The notes beneath the pieces are model-generated. The model was given only the letters and a program-made list of their open reading frames with translations. It did not search any database and had not been told where the DNA came from. The translations under genes were made by a program, and so were the position numbers. Shown piece after piece: positions 36,118 through 45,287 of a stretch of 64,000 nt of DNA. Origin of the DNA: Cellulomonas sp. Y8 (lineage in GTDB: Bacteria; Actinomycetota; Actinomycetes; Actinomycetales; Cellulomonadaceae); contig NZ_CP041203.1 in the NCBI RefSeq assembly GCF_008033115.1, positions 682,001-746,000 of the forward strand, written 5' to 3'. Numbering within the stretch: position 1 is the first letter of the stretch; every line of letters begins with the position of its first letter.

Positions 36118-37098
36118 ATGCCACCCGACGCGACGCACGCCATCGAGGTCTCCCACCTCACGAAGACGTTCGGCCAGGTCCGGGCCGTGGACGACCTGAG
36201 CTTCACGGTCCGCCCCGGTCGGGTGACCGGGTTCCTGGGCCCCAACGGCGCCGGCAAGACGACCACCCTGCGGATGCTGCTCGGTCTCGTGCAGCCGACG
36301 TCGGGCACGGCCACCATCGGGGGCCGGCGGTACACGGCGCTCGACCGCCCGATGCGCACCGTCGGCGCCGCCCTCGAGGCCGCCGACTTCCACCCCGGCC
36401 GCACGGCGCTGGACCACCTGCGGCTGTACGCGCCGCAGGCCGGCGTGCCGGATGCCCGGGCGCACGAGGTCCTCGACCTGGTCGGCCTCGCCGGAGCCGC
36501 GAAGCGCCGGGTCGGCGGGTTCTCGCTCGGCATGCGGCAGCGGCTCGCGCTGGCGACCACGCTGCTCGGCGACCCGCCGGTGCTGCTGCTCGACGAGCCG
36601 GCCAACGGGCTGGATCCCGAGGGCATCCGCTGGCTGCGCGACCTGCTGCGGGCGCTCGCCGCCCAGGGCCGCACGGTGCTGGTGTCCTCGCACGTGCTGT
36701 CCGAGGTCCAGCAGACCGTGGACGACGTCGTCATCATCGCCGGCGGGCGGCTCGTGCACGCCTCCACGCTCGCCGAGCTCAGCGGGCTGGCCGAGCCGCG
36801 GGTCCGGGTCGCCTCCCCCGACGGTGCCGCGCTCGACGCGCTGGTCGCCCGCGCGGGCTGGCAGCGGGTCGCCGGGGCGCCCGGCGTCGCCGAGCTCGTC
36901 GGCACCGACGTCGCCACCGTGGGGCACGCGGCGTTCGCCGCCGGCCTCGAGCTGCACGAGCTCGCGGCCCACGGCGTCGGCCTGGAGGACGTGTTCCTCC
37001 GGCTCACCGCCCCCGCCCCGGCCCGCGGCGCGCACGCGGCGCCCGCCGACGGCCCCGCCCCCGCCCCGACCGACGCCCCCGCCGGAGGTGCGCGATGA
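36118..37098 (+). CDS. ABC transporter ATP-binding protein
   Basis: 326 residues. Walker A GPNGAGKTTT (residues ~42-51), signature FSLGMRQRLALA, Walker B VLLLDEPANGLDP, switch His in VLVSSHVLSEV, the usual form for ABC-2 exporters of the bacitracin/lantibiotic type. A C-terminal Pro/Ala-rich tail of ~25 residues is unusual. TAGGGT (36106-36111) stands 6 bases before the ATG. It overlaps the permease gene by 4 bases (ATGA). With the preceding kinase/regulator it may form a stress-response exporter. Confidence 0.9.
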   Translation: MPPDATHAIEVSHLTKTFGQVRAVDDLSFTVRPGRVTGFLGPNGAGKTTTLRMLLGLVQPTSGTATIGGRRYTALDRPMRTVGAALEAADFHPGRTALDHLRLYAPQAGVPDARAHEVLDLVGLAGAAKRRVGGFSLGMRQRLALATTLLGDPPVLLLDEPANGLDPEGIRWLRDLLRALAAQGRTVLVSSHVLSEVQQTVDDVVIIAGGRLVHASTLAELSGLAEPRVRVASPDGAALDALVARAGWQRVAGAPGVAELVGTDVATVGHAAFAAGLELHELAAHGVGLEDVFLRLTAPAPARGAHAAPADGPAPAPTDAPAGGAR

Positions 37099-37904
37099 AG
37101 GACTCCCTGGTCTCCGAGTACCGGAAGATCGTCACCACCCGGACGTGGTGGGTGCTGCTGATCGTGATGATCGGCTACATGGCGTTCATGGGCGCCGCGA
37201 TGGCGTTCGCGTTCACCTTCGACGGCGCCGAGGTGTCCGGCACCGACGGCGCGCCGGTCGTGGCCGACCCGATGGCCGTCGTCACCGCGGTCTACACGCT
37301 GCCCGCCTCGTTCGGGTACGCGCTGCCGCTCCTGGTCGGCCTGCTGTCCGTCACCGCCGAGTTCCGGCACCGGACGCTCACCCCGACCCTGCTGGCGCAG
37401 CCGGACCGCAACCGGTTCGTCGTCGCGAAGCTCGTCGCGAGCATCCCCGTGGGCGTGCTGTACGGCGTGCTCGGCACGCTCGCGACCGTCGGCGCGGGCG
37501 CGCTGGCGTTCGCGTTCACCGACGCGCCGAACCTGCTCGGCGAGGGCGAGGTCTGGGGCATCATCGCCCGGACCGCGCTGGCCCTCACCGTCTGGTGCGT
37601 CGTGGGCGTCGGCCTCGGCTTCGCGATGCCGAACCAGGTGGTCGCGATCGTCGTCGTGCTCGCGTTCACGCAGTTCGTGGAGCCGATCGCCCGGCTGGTG
37701 CTCGGCCTGAACGACGCGACCGCCCCGATCGGCAAGTTCCTGCCCGGCGCGGCCGGCGAGGCGATCAGCGGCGGGTCGTTCTACTCCGCCACCGGCGCGG
37801 GCTCGCTGCTCGGGCCGGCCGCGGGTGCCGCGGTGCTCGTCGGGTACGCGGTGCTGCTCGCCGTCCTGGGGCGGTTCACGACGCTGAAGCGCGACATCAC
37901 CTGA
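37095..37904 (+). CDS. ABC-2 family permease
   Basis: 269 residues with six hydrophobic segments: WWVLLIVMIGYMAFMGAAMAF, then a short extracellular region, FGYALPLLVGLLSV, VGVLYGVLGTLATVGAGALAF, LALTVWCVVGVGLGFA, IVVVLAFTQFVEPIARLVLG and a last segment near the C-terminus. EFRHRTLTPTLLAQPDR is the cytoplasmic loop found in EcsB/BcrB-like permeases. It starts with ATG overlapping the ATPase stop. A terminator hairpin follows. Confidence 0.87.
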   Translation: MKDSLVSEYRKIVTTRTWWVLLIVMIGYMAFMGAAMAFAFTFDGAEVSGTDGAPVVADPMAVVTAVYTLPASFGYALPLLVGLLSVTAEFRHRTLTPTLLAQPDRNRFVVAKLVASIPVGVLYGVLGTLATVGAGALAFAFTDAPNLLGEGEVWGIIARTALALTVWCVVGVGLGFAMPNQVVAIVVVLAFTQFVEPIARLVLGLNDATAPIGKFLPGAAGEAISGGSFYSATGAGSLLGPAAGAAVLVGYAVLLAVLGRFTTLKRDIT

Positions 37905-37913
37905 CCAGGTGAC

Positions 37914-37956
37914 GGCCGCCGGCGGGCGCGCGAAATCAGCGCGACCGCCGGCGGCC
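37914..37956 (+). terminator. Hairpin terminator after the ABC exporter
   Basis: Perfect 12-bp arms GGCCGCCGGCGG (37914-37925) and CCGCCGGCGGCC (37945-37956); a second small stem CGCGC/GCGCG closes the loop. It sits between the permease stop and the CATGAT box of rtcB. Confidence 0.75.
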
Positions 37957-37976
37957 GGAGCGACCATGATCCCGCC

Positions 37977-39155
37977 ATGAGCCGCGAGCACCTCTCGAAG
38001 CACCTGGTCAGCTGGGCGTCGATCCTCGAGCCGAAGACCCGCGAGCAGGCCGTCCGCACCGCCACGATGCCGTTCGTGCACCCGCACGTGGCCCTGATGC
38101 CCGACGCCCACCTGGGCAAGGGCGCGACGGTGGGGTCGGTGATCCCGACGCTCCGCGCGATCATCCCGGCCGCCGTCGGGGTGGACATCGGCTGCGGCAT
38201 GATCGCCGTGCGCACCGCCTGGTCCGAGGACGAGCTGCGCGCGGCCGGTCCCCTCACCCCGCTGCGCGAGGCGATCGAGGCCGCCGTCCCGGTGTCGGCA
38301 GGCGGGTACAACACCGCGCTCACCGACACCGCCGCGGCGCGGGTGGCCGACCTCGAGGCCGCTGCCGCGGAAGCCGGGTTCGACCCCGGCCGGTACGCCG
38401 GGACCTGGCGGCTGCAGCTCGGCTCGCTCGGCTCCGGCAACCACTTCATCGAGGTCTCGGTGGACGAGACCGGCACCGTCTGGCTGTTCCTGCACTCCGG
38501 CTCCCGGGGCGTCGGCAACAAGATCGCGCAGCACCACATCGCCGTCGCGGCCGAGCTGTGCCGGCGGTGGTGGATCCCGCTGCCCGACCCCGACCTCGCC
38601 TACCTGGTCGAGGGCACCGACGAGTTCTGGGCCTACGTCCGCGAGCTGCGGTGGGCGCAGGACTTCGCCGCCGCCAACCGCGAGGAGATGATGGACCGCG
38701 TCGTCGCGGCGATCGGGGCCCACATGGGTGCGCCGGTCGACGAGGCCGAGCGGGTCAACTGCCACCACAACTTCACCGAGCAGGAGCAGCACTTCGGGAA
38801 GACGGTGTGGGTGTCCCGCAAGGGCGCGATCCGGGCGCGGCGCGGGGAGCCCGGCCTGATCCCCGGGTCGATGGGCACCGCGTCCTACGTGGTGGCCGGC
38901 AAGGGCGACCCGCTGTCGCTGACGTCGAGCCCGCACGGCGCCGGCCGGGCCCACTCCCGGTCCGCCCCCCGGCGGCTGTTCACCCGGGACCAGCTCCGGG
39001 AGGCGATGGCGGGGATCGAGTACCGGGACACCGACGCTTTCCTCGACGAGATCCCGGCGGCGTACAAGGACATCGACCAGGTGATGGCGGACGCCGCCGA
39101 CCTCGTCGAGGTGCGGCACGTGCTGCGCCAGGTCGTGAACGTCAAGGGCGACTGA
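37977..39155 (+). CDS. rtcB: RtcB family RNA-splicing ligase
   Basis: 392 residues, the compact actinobacterial RtcB form. Metal and GMP-site motifs: ALMPDAHLGKGATVGSV, VGVDIGCGMIAV (Asp and Cys metal ligands), LGSGNHFIEV, NCHHNFTEQE (His ligand), SRKGAIRA, PGSMGTASYVV and SSPHGAGRAHSR (the guanylylated His lies in HGAGR). It ligates 3'-phosphate or 2',3'-cyclic phosphate RNA ends to 5'-OH. No RtcA, RtcR or archease gene is nearby. CATGAT lies 6 bases before the ATG. Its 3' end overlaps the convergent MarR gene by 14 bases. Confidence 0.94.
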   Translation: MSREHLSKHLVSWASILEPKTREQAVRTATMPFVHPHVALMPDAHLGKGATVGSVIPTLRAIIPAAVGVDIGCGMIAVRTAWSEDELRAAGPLTPLREAIEAAVPVSAGGYNTALTDTAAARVADLEAAAAEAGFDPGRYAGTWRLQLGSLGSGNHFIEVSVDETGTVWLFLHSGSRGVGNKIAQHHIAVAAELCRRWWIPLPDPDLAYLVEGTDEFWAYVRELRWAQDFAAANREEMMDRVVAAIGAHMGAPVDEAERVNCHHNFTEQEQHFGKTVWVSRKGAIRARRGEPGLIPGSMGTASYVVAGKGDPLSLTSSPHGAGRAHSRSAPRRLFTRDQLREAMAGIEYRDTDAFLDEIPAAYKDIDQVMADAADLVEVRHVLRQVVNVKGD

Positions 39156-39669
39156 GGCCGTCGCCGTCCCGCTCCCCCGCCGCCCGCGTCCGCGCGGCGA
39201 GGCGGGCGAGCGGGGCGGCGGCTCGCCGCACGGCGTCCGCGTCCTCGGTCGCCATGCCCGCGAGCGCCGCTCCGAGCGCGCGGGCCCACCCGGCCTCGAC
39301 CGGCTCGCGGCGGGCCCGGGCGTGGGAGGTCGGGTGCAGCCGGGTCACCCGGCGGTCGTCTGCGTCCGCGGCGCGCTCGACCAGCCCGCGACCGACGAGG
39401 CCGCGCAGCGCGGCGCTCACGTTGCTCTGCCGCAGGTCGAGCCCCGCGGCCACACCGCCGACGCTCGTGCCCGGGTGCGCGTCGACGTAGCGCATCACCT
39501 CGAACTCGGTCGGCGGCAGCGGGGGCAGCCCACCGTCGTGCGCGCCCTCGGCCCGGCGCACCGCGCGGGACAGGTCGTGCAGCGCGACGGCGAGGAGCCG
39601 GAGCTCGTCGGCCGCGGGGTCGGTCTCGGGGTCGGCCCCGGCGTCGTCGGCGGGGCGGAGTCGGGTCAC
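39142..39669 (-). CDS. MarR family regulator of a drug efflux pump
   Basis: 175 residues. The winged helix runs from LPPTEFEVMRYVDAHPG through SVGGVAAGLDLRQSNVSAALRGLVGRGLVERAADADDRR, with the DxRxxRL-like wing. It is divergent from the Bcr/CflA transporter and the shared region holds an inverted repeat, so it likely represses the pump until a drug binds. GTG 39669 is preceded 6 bases upstream by TAGCCT (39681-39676). The 3' end is antisense to the last 14 bases of rtcB. Confidence 0.88.
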   Translation of the reverse strand: MTRLRPADDAGADPETDPAADELRLLAVALHDLSRAVRRAEGAHDGGLPPLPPTEFEVMRYVDAHPGTSVGGVAAGLDLRQSNVSAALRGLVGRGLVERAADADDRRVTRLHPTSHARARREPVEAGWARALGAALAGMATEDADAVRRAAAPLARLAARTRAAGERDGDGLSRP

Positions 39670-39688
39670 TCCGGGAGGCTAGCAGCGC

Positions 39689-39723
39689 CTATGAACGGAC
39701 ATATATGAGTTCATAGATATGAT
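39689..39723. promoter_or_regulatory. MarR operator and MFS promoter
   Basis: CTATGAAC (39689-39696) and GTTCATAG (39709-39716) form an inverted repeat with 12-base spacing, i.e. centres two turns apart. The -10 box TATGAT (39718-39723) of the plus-strand transporter follows directly, so the repeat covers its -35 region. The region is strikingly A/T-rich for this genome. Confidence 0.7.
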
Positions 39724-39773
39724 GCTCCGGTCCGCGGCACCGCGCCGCCCTCCCCCGTGCTGGAGCACACCCC

Positions 39774-41066
39774 ATGACCGCTGCCCCGGGCACCGCCGTG
39801 CCTGCCGCCACCCCGACCGCCGACGCCGCACCGGCCGCCGACGCGACCCCGCCGCGCCGCGCGCTCCCGCTCGCCACCACCGTCGTGCTCGCGCTGCTCA
39901 CCGCGATCGCCCCGCTGGCGACCGACATGTACCTGCCCGCCTTCCCGCAGCTGGCCGTCGACCTCGGCACCACCGCGACCGCCGTGCAGCTGTCCCTGAC
40001 CACGTTCATGGTCGGGCTGGCGCTCGGGCAGCTGGTGATCGGCCCCCTGTCCGACCAGCGCGGCCGCCGCGGGCTGCTCATCGCCGGCAGCGCCCTGTGC
40101 GCCGCCGCCGGGCTGGCGTGCGCCCTCGCCCCGTCGATCGGGTTCCTGATCGCCGCGCGGTTCGTCCAGGGCTTCGCCGGCGCCGCGGGCGTGGTGCTCA
40201 GCCGGGCCGTGGTCGCCGACCGCGCCCGGGGCACCGCCGCCGCGAAGCTGTTCGGGATCATGATGCTGATCCAGGGCGTCGCGCCCGTCGCGGCCCCGCT
40301 GCTCGGCGGCACGCTGGTGACCGCCGTCGGCTGGCGCGGGGTGTTCGGCATCCTCGCCGGGCTCAGCGCGCTCATGCTGGTCGGCGTCCTGGCCCTGGTG
40401 CCGGAGACCCGGCCGCGCGACGCCCGAACCGACGGAGGGCTCGCCGCCACGCTCCGCGACGCCCGCTCCGTGCTCGGCAACCGCCGCTACCTCGGCTGGA
40501 CCGGCGCGCTGGTGCTCGGGTTCGCGGCGATGTTCGCGTACATCTCGGCGTCGCCGTTCGTGCTGCAGAACGTCCTGGGGCTGTCGGTCGGCGCGTACTC
40601 GGTGGCGTTCGCGGCGAACGCGCTCGGCCTCGGCGTCGTCGCGGGTCTGGGCACCCGGCTCGTGGACCGGTTCGCGCCGCAGCGGCTGCTGGCCGTCGGC
40701 GTCGCGGCGGTGGCGGTGCTGAGCGTGCTCCTGCTGCTCGACGTGGTGCTGCTCGGCCTCCCCCGGTGGCCGACGCTGGTCCTGCTGTTCCTCGCCGTCA
40801 GCTCGCTCGGGCTGGTGTTCGGCAACGCCACGACGCTGGCCACCGACGAGGTCGCGCACGCCGCCGGCACCGGGTCCGCCGTGATGGGCGCGCTGCAGTT
40901 CGGCGTGGGCGCCGCGGTGTCCCCGCTGGTCGGCCTGGCGGGCGAGCGGACCGCCGTGCCGATGGCGGTGACGATGCTGGTGCTGGCGGTGGGCGCCGTG
41001 CTCGCGGCGCGGTTCGCCGCCACCGCCCCCGCTCGCGCCGAGGAGGTCGTCCCGGCAGGCGCATGA
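39774..41066 (+). CDS. MFS multidrug efflux transporter, Bcr/CflA family
   Basis: 430 residues with 12 membrane segments. Diagnostic Bcr/CflA features: ATDMYLPAFPQLAVDLG in segment 1, LGQLVIGPLSDQRGRRG (motif A between segments 2 and 3), RFVQGFAGAAGVVLSRAVV (motif B/C region) and PETRPRDAR at the centre loop. A ~25-residue Ala/Pro/Thr-rich N-terminus precedes segment 1. It exports drugs or amino-acid derivatives by proton antiport. The start ATG 39774 has CTGGAG about 9 bases upstream. Confidence 0.9.
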   Translation: MTAAPGTAVPAATPTADAAPAADATPPRRALPLATTVVLALLTAIAPLATDMYLPAFPQLAVDLGTTATAVQLSLTTFMVGLALGQLVIGPLSDQRGRRGLLIAGSALCAAAGLACALAPSIGFLIAARFVQGFAGAAGVVLSRAVVADRARGTAAAKLFGIMMLIQGVAPVAAPLLGGTLVTAVGWRGVFGILAGLSALMLVGVLALVPETRPRDARTDGGLAATLRDARSVLGNRRYLGWTGALVLGFAAMFAYISASPFVLQNVLGLSVGAYSVAFAANALGLGVVAGLGTRLVDRFAPQRLLAVGVAAVAVLSVLLLLDVVLLGLPRWPTLVLLFLAVSSLGLVFGNATTLATDEVAHAAGTGSAVMGALQFGVGAAVSPLVGLAGERTAVPMAVTMLVLAVGAVLAARFAATAPARAEEVVPAGA

Positions 41067-41230
41067 CCGAGTTGACACGTCCTCGACCCGGCGCAGACCC
41101 GCAGATGGGGAGCCTGACACCCCCGCCGGACCAGCCGTGTGACAACCGTGTGAACCGTCCGCGCGCCGCGCTCCCCGAGGGGAGATGACGCCCGGTCAGG
41201 ACGTAGGGTGGTCCACGAACTGATCCGGCG

Positions 41231-44200
41231 ATGACGCGGTCCGTGACCGCGGAGGAAGTGGGCGATCCTCGCGTGTCCCAGCATGCGGAGCCAGACGTGA
41301 ACCGTGCCGACTTCGGCGCGAACACGTGGCTGGTGGACGAGCTGTACGAGCAGTACCTCCAGGACAAGACGTCGGTCGACCCGGCGTGGTGGGACTTCTT
41401 CGAGGGCTACAAGCCCTCGGCGCCCGCCACGACGACGTCGGGGGCGGTCGCGGACGGGGGCGGCGCGGGGAGCACCGGGGGGAACGGCGTGGTCGACGCC
41501 GCGCCCCGCCGGCACCGCGAGCGCCCCGGCACCCGCTGCCCCCGCGGCCCCGGGCGCGTCGGGGGACGCGCCCACGCCCCGCGAGGCGGCCGACCGCGCC
41601 CCGCGCCGGGCGCACCCGCCGGCGAGCGCCCGGGCACCGTCGCGGCGCCCGTCGCCGAGCGCCCCGCGGACACCGGGGGCGCGGTCCCGCCCGCCCCCGC
41701 CCCGGAGGCCACCCGACCCCAGGAGCAGCCCGCGCCGCGGGATCCGGAGCCCGCCCCCACCACCTCCCCGGTGGCGACGGCGCAGCCCGCGACCGCCCCC
41801 TACGCCCCGGCCGCCAAGGCCGCCCGCGAGGCGGAGCAGGAGGTGCCCGAGGCGTCCGACGAGACCCAGCGCCTGCGCGGCCCGGCCGCCCGGGTGGTCA
41901 CCAACATGGAGGCCAGCCTGGAGGTGCCCACCGCGACGTCGGTGCGCGCCATCCCGGCCAAGCTGCTGGTCGACAACCGGATCGTCATCAACAACCACCT
42001 CGCCCGCGGCCGTGGCGGCAAGATCTCGTTCACGCACCTCATCGGCTTCGCGCTGGTCGAGGCGGTCGGCGAGATGCCCGCGATGAACACCGCGTACACG
42101 CTCGTCGACGGGAAGCCCGGCTACGTCACGCCGGCGCACGTCAACCTGGGCCTCGCGATCGACCTGGCCAAGCCGGACGGCACCCGCCAGCTCCTCGTCC
42201 CGAGCATCAAGCAGGCCGAGACGCTCGACTTCGCGCAGTTCTGGAACGCGTACGAGGACGTGGTGCGGCGCGCCCGCGGCGGCAAGCTCGGCGTCGACGA
42301 CTTCGCCGGCACCACGCTGTCGCTGACCAACCCCGGCACCATCGGCACGGTGCACTCCGTGCCGCGGCTCATGCAGGGCCAGGGCACGATCATCGGCGTC
42401 GGCGCGATGGACTACCCGGCCGAGTTCCAGGGGACCTCGGACGAGCAGCTCAACAAGATGGGCGTGTCGAAGGTGCTGACGGTGACGTCCACCTACGACC
42501 ACCGCGTCATCCAGGGCGCCCAGTCCGGCGACTTCCTGCGCATCCTGCACCGCAAGCTGCTCGGCGAGGACGGCTTCTACGACCGGGTGTTCGCGTCCCT
42601 GCGCGTGCCCTACGAGCCCATCCGCTGGGTCAAGGAGGCGGCCGACCCCGACGCCGAGGCCATCAAGCCCGCGCGGATCGCCGAGCTCATCCACTCCTAC
42701 CGGTCGCGCGGCCACCTCATGGCCGACACGGACCCGCTGGCCTACCGCCTGCGCAAGCACCCCGACCTGGACGTGCAGACGCACGGCCTGTCGCTGTGGG
42801 ACCTGGACCGCACGTTCCCGACCGGCGGGTTCACCGGCCGGCCGCGGGCCACCCTGCGCCAGGTGCTCGGCCTGCTCCGCGACTCGTACTGCCGCACCAC
42901 CGGCTTCGAGTACATGCACCTGCAGGACCCGCGGCAGCGTCGCTGGCTCCAGGAGCGGCTGGAGGCGGGCTACGCCCCCACGCCGCGCGAGGACCAGCTC
43001 CGCATCCTGCGCCGCCTCAACGCCGCCGAGGCGTTCGAGACGTTCCTGCAGACCAAGTACGTCGGCCAGAAGCGGTTCTCCCTGGAGGGCGGCGAGTCCG
43101 TCATCCCGCTGCTGGACGCCGTGCTGTCCCGCGCCGCCGAGGGCGGGCTGGACGAGGTGGCCATCGGCATGGCGCACCGCGGCCGGCTCAACGTGCTCGC
43201 GAACATCGCGGGCAAGTCGTACGGCCAGATCTTCAGCGAGTTCGAGGGCAACCAGGACCCCAAGTCCGTGCAGGGCTCCGGCGACGTCAAGTACCACCTG
43301 GGCACCGAGGGCGTGTTCCACGCCGAGTCCGGGGCGTCCACCCGCGTCTACCTGGCCGCGAACCCGTCCCACCTCGAGGCGGTGGACCCGGTGCTCGAGG
43401 GCATCGTCCGCGCCAAGCAGGACCGGATCGACCTCGGCGGCGACGGGTTCTCCGTGCTGCCGATCCTCATCCACGGCGACGCGGCGTTCGCCGGGCAGGG
43501 CGTGGTCTTCGAGACCCTCAACCTGGCCCAGCTGCGCGGCTACCGCACCGGCGGCACCATCCACGTCGTCATCAACAACCAGGTCGGCTTCACCACCGGC
43601 CCGTCGTCCTCGCGCTCCTCCCAGTACGCCACCGACGTGGCCAAGGGCCTGCAGGTCCCGATCTTCCACGTCAACGGCGACGACCCCGAGGCGTGCGTGC
43701 GGGTCGCCGAGCTCGCGTTCGAGTACCGCGAGCAGTTCGACCGCGACGTGATCATCGACATGGTCTGCTACCGCCGCCGCGGCCACAACGAGGGCGACGA
43801 CCCCTCGATGACCCAGCCGCTGATGTACAACCTCATCGAGGCCAAGCGCTCGGTCCGCAAGCTCTACACCGAGGCGCTGGTGTCCCGCGGGGACATCACG
43901 CTCGAGGAGGCCGAGCACGTGCTGCGCGACTACCAGGCGCAGCTCGAGCGGGTGTTCGCGGAGACCCGCGAGGAGGGCTGGACCCCGCCGTCGCCCGACG
44001 CCGAGCCGGTGGCCGGCCTGGAGCGCCCGGAGTCCCAGCGCGAGGACGCCGGCGTCATCATCGGCTGGCAGACCGCCGCGCCCGCCAAGGTTCTGGAGCG
44101 GATCGGCGCCGCGCACGTGCGAGCGCCGGAGGGCTTCACGATCCACCCGAAGCTCGCGCAGCTGCTCGCCAAGCGGGAGCAGATGTCCCGCGAGGGCGGC

Positions 44201-45223
44201 ATCGACTGGGGCTTCGGCGAGATCCTCGCGTTCGGCTCGCTGCTGATCGAGGGCACGCCGGTGCGCCTCGCCGGGCAGGACTCCCGCCGCGGCACCTTCG
44301 TGCAGCGGCACGCGGTCCTGCACGACCGGGAGACCGGCGCCGAGTGGACCCCGCTGCTCTACCTGTCGGCGGACCAGGCCAAGTTCTGGGTCTACGACTC
44401 GTCGCTGTCGGAGTACGCGGCGCTCGGCTTCGAGTACGGCTACTCCGTCGAGCGCCCGGACGCCCTGGTGCTGTGGGAGGCGCAGTTCGGCGACTTCGTC
44501 AACGGCGCGCAGACCGTCATCGACGAGTTCATCTCCTCCGCCGAGCAGAAGTGGGGCCAGCACTCGTCCGTCGTGCTGCTGCTCCCCCACGGCTACGAGG
44601 GCCAGGGGCCGGACCACTCGTCGGCCCGCATCGAGCGGTTCCTGCAGATGTCGGCCGAGGGCAACATGACCGTGGCCCAGCCGACCACCCCGGCGTCGTA
44701 CTTCCACCTGCTGCGCCGCCAGGCCTACGCCCGGCCGCGCCGCCCGCTCATCGTCTTCACCCCGAAGTCGATGCTGCGGCTCAAGGCGGGCGCGTCGAAC
44801 GTCGAGGACTTCACGTCCGGCACGTTCCGGCCGGTGATCGGCGACGAGCGCGCCGCCGCCTCGGCCGCCGGGGTCGACCGCGTGCTGCTCTGCTCCGGCA
44901 AGCTCTACTGGGACCTCGTGGCCCAGCGCGAGAAGCGAGGCGACGAGCGGACCGCGATCGTCCGGTTCGAGCAGCTGTACCCGCTCGACCACGACGGGAT
45001 CCGCGCGGCGCTCGCGCCGTTCGACGGGGCCGAGCTGGTGTGGGTCCAGGACGAGCCGCGGAACCAGGGCCCGTGGTCGTACGTCTCCCTCGCGCTGCCG
45101 CCGGTCGTCGGCGCGCCGGTCCGGGCCGTGTCCCGCCCGGCGTCCGCCTCGACCGCGGCCGGCTCGGCGAAGGCGCACCAGGCCGAGCAGGCGGAGATCC
45201 TGCGGGCGGCGTTCGAGCGCTGA
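41231..45223 (+). CDS. kgd: Multifunctional 2-oxoglutarate decarboxylase/dehydrogenase E1 with fused E2-like domain
   Basis: 1330 residues, the Kgd/OdhA fusion of actinobacteria. An N-terminal helical segment ([27 protein letters not shown]) is followed by a Pro/Ala linker, an E2o succinyltransferase-like domain (catalytic [15 protein letters not shown]), then the thiamine-diphosphate E1 domain ([35 protein letters not shown]). It channels 2-oxoglutarate to succinyl-CoA. Residues ~88-132 read as Arg-rich sequence, while another frame there gives a typical Ala/Pro linker with PTPREAADR, so two compensating indels are suspected. The start is uncertain: ATG 41231, or GTG 41273 with GGAGGAAG 14 bases upstream. 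TAGGGT at 41204-41209 is a likely -10. Confidence 0.95.
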   Translation: MTRSVTAEEVGDPRVSQHAEPDVNRADFGANTWLVDELYEQYLQDKTSVDPAWWDFFEGYKPSAPATTTSGAVADGGGAGSTGGNGVVDAAPRRHRERPGTRCPRGPGRVGGRAHAPRGGRPRPAPGAPAGERPGTVAAPVAERPADTGGAVPPAPAPEATRPQEQPAPRDPEPAPTTSPVATAQPATAPYAPAAKAAREAEQEVPEASDETQRLRGPAARVVTNMEASLEVPTATSVRAIPAKLLVDNRIVINNHLARGRGGKISFTHLIGFALVEAVGEMPAMNTAYTLVDGKPGYVTPAHVNLGLAIDLAKPDGTRQLLVPSIKQAETLDFAQFWNAYEDVVRRARGGKLGVDDFAGTTLSLTNPGTIGTVHSVPRLMQGQGTIIGVGAMDYPAEFQGTSDEQLNKMGVSKVLTVTSTYDHRVIQGAQSGDFLRILHRKLLGEDGFYDRVFASLRVPYEPIRWVKEAADPDAEAIKPARIAELIHSYRSRGHLMADTDPLAYRLRKHPDLDVQTHGLSLWDLDRTFPTGGFTGRPRATLRQVLGLLRDSYCRTTGFEYMHLQDPRQRRWLQERLEAGYAPTPREDQLRILRRLNAAEAFETFLQTKYVGQKRFSLEGGESVIPLLDAVLSRAAEGGLDEVAIGMAHRGRLNVLANIAGKSYGQIFSEFEGNQDPKSVQGSGDVKYHLGTEGVFHAESGASTRVYLAANPSHLEAVDPVLEGIVRAKQDRIDLGGDGFSVLPILIHGDAAFAGQGVVFETLNLAQLRGYRTGGTIHVVINNQVGFTTGPSSSRSSQYATDVAKGLQVPIFHVNGDDPEACVRVAELAFEYREQFDRDVIIDMVCYRRRGHNEGDDPSMTQPLMYNLIEAKRSVRKLYTEALVSRGDITLEEAEHVLRDYQAQLERVFAETREEGWTPPSPDAEPVAGLERPESQREDAGVIIGWQTAAPAKVLERIGAAHVRAPEGFTIHPKLAQLLAKREQMSREGGIDWGFGEILAFGSLLIEGTPVRLAGQDSRRGTFVQRHAVLHDRETGAEWTPLLYLSADQAKFWVYDSSLSEYAALGFEYGYSVERPDALVLWEAQFGDFVNGAQTVIDEFISSAEQKWGQHSSVVLLLPHGYEGQGPDHSSARIERFLQMSAEGNMTVAQPTTPASYFHLLRRQAYARPRRPLIVFTPKSMLRLKAGASNVEDFTSGTFRPVIGDERAAASAAGVDRVLLCSGKLYWDLVAQREKRGDERTAIVRFEQLYPLDHDGIRAALAPFDGAELVWVQDEPRNQGPWSYVSLALPPVVGAPVRAVSRPASASTAAGSAKAHQAEQAEILRAAFER

Positions 45224-45240
45224 CGCACACCGCACGCACG

Positions 45241-45273
45241 GAGGCCGGCCGCCCCTCGAGGGCGGCCGGCCTC
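45241..45273. terminator. Hairpin terminator between kgd and the GlxA-like regulator
   Basis: Perfect 14-bp stem GAGGCCGGCCGCCC/GGGCGGCCGGCCTC with a 5-base loop, between two convergent genes; probably bidirectional. Confidence 0.85.
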
Positions 45274-45287
45274 ACGCGCGTCCGGGC

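Noticed and set aside
36105..39119. 1004-codon minus-strand frame across the ABC exporter and rtcB
   Set aside because: It is antisense to three well-supported genes and shows no recognisable domain.
40487..45235. 1582-codon open frame antisense to kgd
   Set aside because: It mirrors the strong third-position GC bias of kgd, has a His/Arg/Val-rich composition without domains, and kgd is unmistakable on the other strand.
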